Source: Alistipes sp. (GTDB lineage: Bacteria; Bacillota; Clostridia; Oscillospirales; Ruminococcaceae). From it: a stretch of 64,000 nucleotides of DNA. Shown one piece after another: positions 58,401 through 64,000 of this stretch (the first letter of the stretch is position 1; the number at the start of each line of letters is the position of its first letter). The notes under the pieces were generated by a model. The model did not search any database. It was not told the origin of the DNA and saw only the letters and a list, made by a program, of their open reading frames with translations. The stretch is taken from the NCBI GenBank assembly GCA_023667265.1, contig JAMPAJ010000001.1:1293151-1357150 (forward strand), written 5' to 3'. The position numbers and the translations under genes were made by a program.

Positions 58401-60835
58401 CCGCCGTTCGTCTTATCGCTGTAGTCTGAACCAGTTGTGACAGAAACGATTCCAGATATTTTATTATTTGTTACATTCAATTCAAAAGCTTCGATCTCAG
58501 ACTCACTCTCATCCAAGATTCTTATTGTTCTTGTCTCAACTTTGTCTCCAGCATATTGATCGTTTATGTCAAAATTCCATTCAGCGATCTTAACATCAGC
58601 GTTACTGATGACAACAGTTGACTTGATATGCGTCGGATACGTACCTTCGCTGCCATTGCTGACCGTCTTTGATGTATCAACACTTTCAGTTATCACAACG
58701 TTATACGTATTATCAGTTTTAACATATCCCTCCGGAGCGCTGGTTTCTGAAATTGTATAGCTCTTTGTTACTGTTATATACTCTGGATCGCCGGTATCAT
58801 CTGCCTGCACGTCAGATTCAGCATCATCGCTATCATATGTCTGGTCAGCCTCTGCCTGAGAGTCAGGGACTGAGCTTTCCTGATCGTCTGTTTGTTCAGT
58901 TTCCTCATAGGCGACCGCATCCGGCTCTTCGCCAGTATCGGCTTCATCAGCCTGCACTTCCGGATCATCCTGAATATCAGCCTCATCATTTTGTTCATCC
59001 AGAACGTCAGATACAGGATCATCAGAAGTCTCTGCCGCAGTCGTTTCAGCAACTGTAGTAACTTCTGTAGTGACTACGGTTGTAACAGCCGCAGTGGTTA
59101 CTGTATAGGACGTTTTTCCCGAGAAATCAACTGCTGTAGGGAGCTGCGCATATTCCGTATCGCCGCCGCTTATCCACGAATATACTTCTCTTCCTGTGTC
59201 GTCGTCAGTTACTGAAAAAGACGCACCCGCCAGAGGCTGACCAGTTGTATCTCCCTCGACCAGCTTATCGACAGGAACAGAATATCCTGTTGTAAGAGGA
59301 ATGATCTGGCTGTCACCGCGGTAAGGTCTATAACCAAATTCCAGGTAACCCTCAAAGGACTTAGCGATCAGAGCGCCTGAAAGATGTCCGGAGGCTTCAG
59401 CAGTATTATTTGCGTCTTTTTTTCCGGATGTAACATCTGCGAATGGTGCGAAGACCGTTCCGTTAAAGTTCGTCTGGATAGAACCTTGAGTTGCCTCATA
59501 GAAGTTGTATAATATCTTCTCCGATGCAGGATGATTGTTAGTTCTATCATCATTTGAAGAAATGTCTTCGCCATTAATATAGGTAGGTATCTTTCCTCCG
59601 CCGTCTCCGATATTAAACTCGCTTCCGCCGCAATTAACAACAAGATTGCACAGGGGATAAATTTTCTCTTCATCACGTTCATTTTTCCTTGTTGTTACCG
59701 GAACGTTCTCAAAGCGAACACTTCCGTACTTCCATTCAGGAATGTCAAAATATACAGTATCGCCGTCACGAGTTACTTCAGGACACGTTAGAACGAGCTC
59801 AGTACCATTTTCAGTTACAGTACCATTCGATCTGACCTGGCTAAGCTCCTTAGAACGCTTGCGCAGATAATTAAATGCTTCCGTAAAATCAATGAGACCG
59901 CCCTCCGGCTGTCGATAAATCTGAGCTAACTCATTTACCTGACCGAGATACGCATGATTCGGATCATTTCCGTTTCCGTCATTACAATCGCCAGGATAAT
60001 CATGCGCATGAGATGAAGCATACGGAACATTATTGTTCGTACCATCTTCATAATGTGAAGAATTTTCAATGTCTCCTACAACCAGGCGCTTGAACAGATC
60101 ATCTTCCGGCTTATAGAAGAATGTATAACTATATTGACTGCCGCGATTTACAGTATGTAAACCGGAATCTGCATCATAACTGCTCGCACCGCCAAATCTA
60201 ATATTTCCGCTGCCCGTACTGGCAGTGTTGACGTTAACTATTTTTCCGCCTACGATCGCGTGAGCGTAACCGCTGTTGCCATCATAGCTTATTGTGTTAT
60301 TCAGTGATCTCGCTGCACCATAATCACCCGAACCTATCTGGTAATTCCACTCATTACCTGCCTGAACAAAGGTGATGTCTCCGCCTACGGCAACTCGACC
60401 CTCTGCGTCAGCAGCCTTCGGATTAAAATCGTTCTCAATAAATGCACAGAAGTCATGAGCGATTCCCAAGAAATACCGGTTTTTCGCCTCCTCAATAACT
60501 TCTGCTGCATTAAGACCTTCAGCCCACGGAATGCTATTGCCAACAAGAAGAGTCACTTCCGGTAAATATTGAGGACTGTAAACCTTGCCGTCCACTTCAT
60601 TTCCGTCAGCTTTTGCAGCATTTTCAAGACTCGGACCAGTTTCGCTGTACAAACTCATCTGTTCAGTCTGCAGTGCACTATCCGGCTCATTCGTCATACT
60701 GATCGCCGGCATAATAAGGCTCATAGGAACAGCAAAGGTAACAATAATTGACAGCGTCAGAACAACGGCGAGATACTTTTTCCGTTTCTCATGATCTTTC
60801 AAATATTTGCTGATTAAATTCTGTAATCCTCTCAA
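52484..60835 (-). CDS. Giant pilus tip protein with a choice-of-anchor-A domain, SpaA/Cna_B domains and an embedded GH9 cellulase, LPSAG-anchored
   Basis: A 2783-residue protein with TTG start (GGAGGG upstream). Hydrophobic signal about 20-45; choice-of-anchor-A adhesin domain about 120-500 (AHDFCAFIENDFNP). SpaA-like domains follow about 515-1250, two of them interrupted, then Cna_B domains at about 1258 and 1374. A third Cna_B begins at about 1480 (LNKLWTEPEDS...VYLQLYRTTEIPDE), is broken near 1515, and resumes near 2645 (SWERVGEAIEV...YYYYIIE). The insert holds a GH9 domain (about 1525-2035; D1578 and D1581 in HDAGDH, E2013 in VNEPADDYNAG), beta-rich modules about 2050-2420 and Big-type Ig repeats. 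LPSAG (about 2745), a span and an Arg-rich tail close it. Likely a cellulose-active pilus tip or wall protein. Confidence 0.93.
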   Translation of the reverse strand: MRGLQNLISKYLKDHEKRKKYLAVVLTLSIIVTFAVPMSLIMPAISMTNEPDSALQTEQMSLYSETGPSLENAAKADGNEVDGKVYSPQYLPEVTLLVGNSIPWAEGLNAAEVIEEAKNRYFLGIAHDFCAFIENDFNPKAADAEGRVAVGGDITFVQAGNEWNYQIGSGDYGAARSLNNTISYDGNSGYAHAIVGGKIVNVNTASTGSGNIRFGGASSYDADSGLHTVNRGSQYSYTFFYKPEDDLFKRLVVGDIENSSHYEDGTNNNVPYASSHAHDYPGDCNDGNGNDPNHAYLGQVNELAQIYRQPEGGLIDFTEAFNYLRKRSKELSQVRSNGTVTENGTELVLTCPEVTRDGDTVYFDIPEWKYGSVRFENVPVTTRKNERDEEKIYPLCNLVVNCGGSEFNIGDGGGKIPTYINGEDISSNDDRTNNHPASEKILYNFYEATQGSIQTNFNGTVFAPFADVTSGKKDANNTAEASGHLSGALIAKSFEGYLEFGYRPYRGDSQIIPLTTGYSVPVDKLVEGDTTGQPLAGASFSVTDDDTGREVYSWISGGDTEYAQLPTAVDFSGKTSYTVTTAAVTTVVTTEVTTVAETTAAETSDDPVSDVLDEQNDEADIQDDPEVQADEADTGEEPDAVAYEETEQTDDQESSVPDSQAEADQTYDSDDAESDVQADDTGDPEYITVTKSYTISETSAPEGYVKTDNTYNVVITESVDTSKTVSNGSEGTYPTHIKSTVVISNADVKIAEWNFDINDQYAGDKVETRTIRILDESESEIEAFELNVTNNKISGIVSVTTGSDYSDKTNGGIIDSEGNKYYFDTYVMMVMPLPEYNLKFENAPGVLFKKVDDSVSKQYVSGADISLLDLGGNVIDSWTSAGNSGYTIDVTQLENGIYIIREDTPPALYNPAEDIYIKKVSNTEIWYADSMEKLADESQCTILNLFDDRTIEMEDTRILGAKPTISKWDITDPDNPTELKGATLELHAQDGTLIVEWKNFIGEETSIDNWIIKESATPKYIENGYLKPGRYYIDETKRPTPTDAADEYIAPGKMWFTVKLNADKTGYVVEEDKVLAPGTDDSSGGSTETYDENTHVGEPGKTYPLGVDLSDNNIHYATFDGKRIDKDNKLANIEYIEFKTEQKFQQFYADDYALDNGNNEASVYSHQYNSPTILTTFKFQDWNGNNPTFEYIFIRAANGAMYLYNPEGKFTIPVATTTTTAVTPEETTTTVAPVEYLKVDDECNLQVRNKLKGDTEDIPVEKRWSNDDDFSSMRTPVTVYLYQTTEPIEDVSELTEADRFCDEDDNPMTAELSAENSWRSKWENLPTKTGEPGDTNRQKYYYYIKEEPAANGYKVTYSTDTDGTLVVTNTLDPISLKVKKDWIGDPNENIPKPDSLIFQLQVKNNDEAWEKLRPVTVTASEGWKTTVPGLLKGREYRIVESNVPAGWKISTDKSDDELSNGANGDETLSIANEPKVSDLVLNKLWTEPEDSTGDTKPESVYLQLYRTTEIPDEYLPYPVDQLPEDTQEDYARLLQYSLYFYDANMCGNEVDDNSAYSWRSNCHDGTTGDGAWSGGFHDAGDHVMFGLPQGYTASMLGWGAYEFQGAFNDLGQTAHMQVILEQFCDFFMKTAKYDDGSFSANKFESDKTITAILYQKGNGEIDHNYWGVPELQEQTQHDSTIEGREYGSAAYRKYQLYWTDDDPNSADRKLNQANEYCLDPGNNAGGDIAAEYAAALALAYLNYRDNGDYRSAAGNDEETKAKYDKYLEMAKALYAFAEAHPNPVKGKTIEPSEVGGKGGYYSSSDSDDDRKWAAVWLHLATKDNEGNSAYKNKVNEIGDSVSTVNISWNDVGTAAVVANAKNIKTENQANVVNSIVNNGKIQTDGYVFGGESGGWGQMRHNVAYQTTALIAWTFPNATPEQKEKLKNWAQAQMKVILGDNDYNKCFVSNFASNSVKNPHFRATSGKSEQMISNDDKSVIDDYDDLYMLIGGLVGGWQSSIRYDDIRSMYQVNEPADDYNAGLVCAAAGLYAAFRTGQTYLIPEETGVNTQYVQKGTVPGYYWGYPAEATESSLAVNHSEATLQTLAKTPAAMVMRTLAIRDAGDSYIEFSNNCNTEVFQRMSLGGQNAGCIDISEYTSGKNIIKIELDYGSEYIALKLNNAIFHWNDNDNLNPCYSYQNGKLIFEPINDNGNFVYPRIWGNSNVSYNNIESFGYIWNTPNYIRFYYEDDNSFRLNQSKVELPINETVTLNANAPANWTADSNNVELTPSADGKSCEVKALNGANSSVTITATRIANNSQTAAATINIKPKNQWYVVVKDRDVSTFRLHGEWENVTSIEIIYEGSGNFGCGIAINRPDIADNDESDSWYQTNGQGDTKNFNDLKNENFDPITITDLRFRIQNWDFNGKIKEIRLHYVDVPKFTITPDKTENIYPGDKIKLDITDAENEISWENTGNGTFSKGDDGNWYFTVIKSGEIKIKGTSGDKQGAYTFNVNPIVVAPSPIRLHVGKTVEITTEPSDISLTIGDTNVAEINGDTITAKTVGETVLTVTRNGVKIGEAEVAISVLEPLEIVGMADMNPDSTQTLTVNNNVGNVIWSIKEEDAKATIDSNTGVLTSGENERITVVATDSDKTKAEFIVNVHKLPVIVEKQDSWERVGEAIEVTKGEDWSKTIKDLPLTNGEGRLYYYYIIEVDKESGEPVKQLTGNGAVYIPREYVNGKPLKENPGETDNKLSVKNENVGETQGELPSAGGVGTKGFYAAGMAVMCSAAGYYLIRRRRRRATK

Positions 60836-60876
60836 CGAAATCGTCCCTCCTCGTAATTGATCTGATATCCGAACGC

Positions 60877-61470
60877 TCAGACAGCCCCGATGCTTTCAAA
60901 CGGCCATATCCGGAAAATAACCTTTCCGATAACGTACTCGTCAGCAATACATCCGACTGTTGTCGAGCGGCTGTCGACTGAAACTGCGCGGTGGTCTCCC
61001 ATAACAAAAATCCTGTTATCGGGAACCTGGTACGGCAGTTCTATATCGCACTCTCCGAAAGCAAGCTCATTGACATAAGGCTCATCGAGCTTATTTCCGT
61101 TTACATAAACAGTTCCGTCTTCCTTTATGTCTATGTAATCTCCGGCAACGCCTATGACTCTTTTCAGCAGAATCCTGTTATTATAATAAAAAGCCACTAT
61201 ATCTCCCTGCTTGAAATTGCTCCGTTTCGAGCAAATGATAAGCTCATCATTCTGCATCGTAGGAGTCATACTTGTTCCCGTGACTCTTAAAACCGGGAGG
61301 AACAGCATAGAAACCAGAACCGCGATCGCAGCGACTACAAGAAGAGATGAGAGCGTACTTCTCATTATTCTTCCGAAGTTTCTGCGGTACTTTATCTGCT
61401 TCAGCTCCGATTCAAGCTGTTCTGCTGTAGGCAGAGAAGCTATAGGGCTATCCGTATCATTCATTATCAT
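60877..61470 (-). CDS. lepB: Signal peptidase I of the pilus operon
   Basis: A 197-residue type I signal peptidase with one N-terminal span (LLVVAAIAVLVSMLFLPVL). Catalytic Ser in VTGTSMTPTMQNDE (about 73) and Lys in RILLKRVIGVAGD (about 108), with VMGDHRAVSVDSR later. A dedicated signal peptidase is common in pilus operons and may process the pilins. It overlaps the coiled-coil gene by 14 bp and is 41 bp before the giant gene. Confidence 0.94.
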   Translation of the reverse strand: MIMNDTDSPIASLPTAEQLESELKQIKYRRNFGRIMRSTLSSLLVVAAIAVLVSMLFLPVLRVTGTSMTPTMQNDELIICSKRSNFKQGDIVAFYYNNRILLKRVIGVAGDYIDIKEDGTVYVNGNKLDEPYVNELAFGECDIELPYQVPDNRIFVMGDHRAVSVDSRSTTVGCIADEYVIGKVIFRIWPFESIGAV

Positions 61471-61669
61471 CAGAATTTATTCCCTCCTCTTCGTCGGGAC
61501 ATACGGCGTGAAGTATCTTTTTCAGGAGCTCCCTGTTTATTACGGCGTCATCCAGCTTTTTCTCCAGCTTCAATTTTTCCGTCTGGAGCGTATCTATCTC
61601 CTTACGCATGGTAAAAAGGAGTTCAAGAAGCTCGGATCTTTTAAGCTTATGTAATTCCTTGTCCGTCAC
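61457..61669 (-). CDS. Small coiled-coil protein heading the pilus operon
   Basis: A 70-residue, highly charged protein from GTG at 61669. Heptad-like leucines (LHKLKRSELLELLFTMRKEI, LQTEKLKLEKKLDDA) predict a two-strand coiled coil, with an acidic end. No membrane span. Being the first gene of the pilus operon and overlapping lepB suggests a regulatory or assembly role, but no function is known to me. Confidence 0.75.
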   Translation of the reverse strand: MTDKELHKLKRSELLELLFTMRKEIDTLQTEKLKLEKKLDDAVINRELLKKILHAVCPDEEEGINSDDNE

Positions 61670-61695
61670 ACATTTCGCCTGCCTTTACTGAGTGC

Positions 61696-61730
61696 ATAAT
61701 TGTACAAACTGTATATTTCCGTACAATTAT
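61696..61730. promoter_or_regulatory. Inverted repeat in the pilus operon leader
   Basis: ATAATTGTAC-N15-GTACAATTAT, perfect 10-bp arms, located about 25-60 bases after the expected transcript start. It could be a repressor site or a leader hairpin. Confidence 0.55.
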
Positions 61731-61762
61731 CTCGTAGGGTATATCCTGTGTACTACACTCTA

Positions 61763-61791
61763 AGTATAGCACCTTTTAGCAAAAATGTCAA
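61763..61791 (-). promoter_or_regulatory. Promoter of the pilus operon
   Basis: Minus-strand TTGACA (61786-61791), 17-bp spacer, TATACT (61763-61768). Confidence 0.82.
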
Positions 61792-61960
61792 GCATTTTAT
61801 TTTTTTTTTTGTAACATATCACAAAAATATATTTTTTATATATACCGAAATCACGCTTTTACGCGGCGCTTTTTATGCACTTTGTATAAATTGACAATTG
61901 TCTATCAAGATGCAGCCTAAGCTCTGCGGCAAAAAATTCCCGTTAATTTTTGCTATACTG

Positions 61961-61989
61961 TTGCAAAAACATTTAAAATGTAGTATAAT
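61961..61989 (+). promoter_or_regulatory. Promoter of asnB
   Basis: TTGCAA (61961-61966), 17-bp spacer, TATAAT (61984-61989). Confidence 0.75.
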
Positions 61990-62025
61990 AAATCAGGAGA
62001 ATTTATATCAGATGGAGGTTATTCT

Positions 62026-63888
62026 ATGTGTGGTATCGTAGGCTTTACAAATAAGATCGACAACGCAAACAAGGTCATCGGGGACATGATGGATAAAATA
62101 AAGCACCGCGGACCTGATGCTGAAGGCAAATACGTGGACGGAGACGTGGCTCTGGGACATCGCCGGCTGAGCATTATCGACGTAAGCTCCTCCGGAGACC
62201 AACCTATTTTCAACGAGGACGGCTCAATGGTAATCGTCTTTAACGGCGAGATCTACAACTACCGACAGATACGCGAAAAGCTTGTAGAGGCAGGTCATGT
62301 TTTCAAAACCGAGACCGATACGGAGGTGCTCCTCCATGGATATGAAGAATACGGCGAAAAGCTGTTGGATATGCTCCGGGGAATGTTTGCCTTCGTGATA
62401 TGGGACAAAAAGAACCGCGAGCTCTTCGGCGCACGGGACTTTTTCGGCATCAAGCCCATGTACTACGCAATTATGGACAAATGTCTGATGTTCGGCTCGG
62501 AGATCAAGAGCTTTCTCGCTCACCCAGGCTTCAAAAAGGAACTGAATACCGCAGCGCTGGAAAACTATCTTACCTTTCAGTATTCGCCGACACGGGAAAC
62601 CTTCTTTAAAAATGTATATAAGCTCCTCCCGGCTCACTTTTTCAGATATAAGCTCAGCGAGGGCAAAATGGTCATCCGGAGATACTGGGATGTGAAATTC
62701 TCTCCGGACGAGAAACCATCTCTCGACGAGTGGACAAACCGCATTTCCGAGACATTCCACGATTCCGTCAAAGCCCATAAGATCGCAGATGTCGAGGTCG
62801 GCTCATTCCTGTCAAGCGGCGTAGATTCAAGCTATGTTGCGGCTGTTGCAGACGTTGACAAGACATTCACCGTAGGCTTCGGCAGCGATGAAAAATACAA
62901 CGAGATAGGATTCGCAAAGAACTTCTCCAAGGCTATCGGCAAGGAAAATACCGGAAAGGTGATAACTCCGGAGGAGTACTGGAACAGCCTTGAAATGATC
63001 CAGTATCACATGGATGAGCCTCTCGCCGATCCGTCCGCTGTGGCGCTGTATTTCGTGTGCAATATCGCATCTCAGCAGCTTAAAGTCGTACTTTCGGGCG
63101 AAGGCGCTGACGAGATTTTCGGCGGCTATAATGTATACAGCGACCCTGACGGCACATTTTATGACAGGCTGCCTATGGGCTTCCGCAGAACGGTCGGCAA
63201 AATCGCTGGAAAGCTTCCGGCAAAAAGAGGCGTGAATTTCTTTGTCCGCAAGGGCAGAACCGTTGAGGAGAGATTTATCGGCAACGCATATATGTTTACA
63301 CCGGAGGAGAGGAAAAAGCTTCTGAAAATAAACACAAACGCTCCCGACCCGACGGAGATCACGAAACCCTATTTCAACCGCGTAAAGAGCAGCGACGACG
63401 TTACCAAAATGCAGTATCTCGATCTTCATATGTGGATGGCAGGAGATATTCTGCTCAAGGCGGATAAAATGAGTATGGCTAATTCTCTGGAGCTGAGAGT
63501 GCCGTTCCTGGATAAGGAAATAATGGAGCTGGCGCAGCAGATACCCACCAGATACCGCGTGACCCACAAAGAAGGCACTGACGAGACAAAATATATCACG
63601 AAGTATGCCCTGAGACGCGCCGCAAAAAAAGATACGCCGGAGGAAACGGCTAAAACTTCCGCAAAAAAGAAGCTCGGCTTCCCTGTGCCTATCCGGGTGT
63701 GGCTCAAAGAGGACAAATATTACGGTATCGTCCGCGAATATTTTGAGGGCGATAACGCGCAGCTCTTCTTTAATACTGAACCGCTTATAAGGCTTCTTGA
63801 CGACCACAAAAACGGAAAAGCCGACAACAGCCGAAAGATCTGGACAGTATTTATGTTCCTGGTGTGGTATAAGGTTTATTTCGGATAA
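62026..63888 (+). CDS. asnB: Asparagine synthase (glutamine-hydrolysing)
   Basis: A 620-residue protein. The N-terminal class II glutaminase starts with the nucleophile Cys2 (MCGIVGF) and has HRGPDAEG and IVFNGEIYNYRQIRE. The C-terminal synthetase has the ATP P-loop VGSFLSSGVDSSYVAA, LSGEGADEIFGGYNVY and LKADKMSMANSLELRVPFLD. It makes asparagine from aspartate, ATP and glutamine. ATGGAGGTT precedes the ATG. Repeat B4 follows the stop. Confidence 0.96.
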   Translation: MCGIVGFTNKIDNANKVIGDMMDKIKHRGPDAEGKYVDGDVALGHRRLSIIDVSSSGDQPIFNEDGSMVIVFNGEIYNYRQIREKLVEAGHVFKTETDTEVLLHGYEEYGEKLLDMLRGMFAFVIWDKKNRELFGARDFFGIKPMYYAIMDKCLMFGSEIKSFLAHPGFKKELNTAALENYLTFQYSPTRETFFKNVYKLLPAHFFRYKLSEGKMVIRRYWDVKFSPDEKPSLDEWTNRISETFHDSVKAHKIADVEVGSFLSSGVDSSYVAAVADVDKTFTVGFGSDEKYNEIGFAKNFSKAIGKENTGKVITPEEYWNSLEMIQYHMDEPLADPSAVALYFVCNIASQQLKVVLSGEGADEIFGGYNVYSDPDGTFYDRLPMGFRRTVGKIAGKLPAKRGVNFFVRKGRTVEERFIGNAYMFTPEERKKLLKINTNAPDPTEITKPYFNRVKSSDDVTKMQYLDLHMWMAGDILLKADKMSMANSLELRVPFLDKEIMELAQQIPTRYRVTHKEGTDETKYITKYALRRAAKKDTPEETAKTSAKKKLGFPVPIRVWLKEDKYYGIVREYFEGDNAQLFFNTEPLIRLLDDHKNGKADNSRKIWTVFMFLVWYKVYFG

Positions 63889-63892
63889 TTTC

Positions 63893-63946
63893 TATAGCAG
63901 CACTGTACAAAGCCGTCAGACGCTCTTTATGCGGTGTTGCACTATA
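63893..63946. repeat. Family B repeat, copy B4
   Basis: 54 bp with ends TATAGCAGCACTGTACAAAG and, at 63927-63946, the imperfect reverse complement (CTTTATGCGGTGTTGCACTA plus TA). It is a diverged short form of B1, lying after asnB. Confidence 0.65.
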
Positions 63947-63975
63947 CCGGCTGAAATGGAGGTGTTGTCGTAATA

Positions 63976-64000
63976 ATGGCAAGCAATGTGACCTACAAAT
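63976..64000 (+). CDS. Start of an unidentified gene, cut by the right edge
   Basis: ATG at 63976 after ATGGAGGTG gives MASNVTYK before the window ends. This opening resembles clostridial TFIIB-type zinc-ribbon proteins, which continue with a CPxC motif, but eight residues are too few to decide. Confidence 0.45.

Larger units (their letters stand above)
61670..62025. other. Divergent intergenic region between the pilus operon and asnB, 356 bp
   Basis: Holds the pilus promoter, a long inverted repeat in the pilus leader, an AT-rich stretch with 13 T (about 61800) and the asnB promoter. No gene was recognised. Confidence 0.7.

Noticed and set aside
61690-61800. Phase-variable invertible promoter for the pilus operon
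   Set aside because: The inverted repeats do not flank the promoter and no invertase gene is in the window.
62827-63807. 326-codon minus-strand open frame
   Set aside because: Antisense of asnB with no recognisable features.

Overview
The window looks like chromosome from a gut or rumen Ruminococcus (Oscillospiraceae, Bacillota). The clues are a domain-permuted GH3 beta-glucosidase of the R. albus type, a dockerin-bearing secreted protein, a GH9 cellulase module, sortase-dependent pili, TTGACA-N17-TATAAT promoters, strong GGAGG ribosome sites and a Trp T-box leader. No phage, IS element, CRISPR array, rRNA or tRNA was seen. Genus is inferred; species cannot be judged.

Layout. 1-6.3 kb: 3' part cut off GH3 beta-glucosidase, undecaprenyl-diphosphatase, a Crp/Fnr regulator divergent from a small NrdD-tail-like protein, reverse rubrerythrin, and a lipoprotein DD-carboxypeptidase. 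6.6-13.3 kb: a GGDEF protein with a sugar-binding-like sensor, then rlmB, a P-type-ATPase-like pseudoenzyme and an LCP cell-wall ligase. 13.6-20.8 kb: aspartate aminotransferase, a dockerin transglutaminase, then greA-lysS-(membrane protein)-nadE. 20.9-27.2 kb: bioY, an rRNA/tRNA methyltransferase, csoR-copA with a nested copZ, and a small deacetylase operon. 27.3-31.1 kb: pgk-(small acidic membrane protein)-tpiA-gpmI. 31.3-35.8 kb: a c-di-GMP operon (GGDEF-EAL, sensor GGDEF, sugar-binding lipoprotein). 36-38.6 kb: DUF3737 protein and an LPQTG protein with its own sortase. 38.9-48.1 kb: T-box-controlled trpEGDCFBA facing aroC-aroF. 48.3-49.9 kb: sodium:solute symporter. 49.9-61.7 kb: a pilus operon (coiled-coil protein, signal peptidase, 2783-residue tip protein, major pilin, class C sortase). 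62-64 kb: asnB and the first codons of another gene.

The most striking find is the giant pilus protein. A complete GH9 cellulase module with intact catalytic residues, plus beta-rich and Ig-like modules, sits inside a split Cna_B domain, so the organism may present a cellulase on a pilus tip. Two dispersed repeat families occupy intergenic 3' ends. Family A (three copies, about 190 bp) is a chain of hairpins whose stems change in a compensatory way between copies, and one copy has its last hairpin flipped. Family B has about 20-bp terminal inverted repeats (233 bp down to a 40-bp hairpin) and in two places supplies the stop codon of the adjacent gene.

Product names rest on motifs and remembered family features, not on a database search. 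Promoters and terminators were read by eye.
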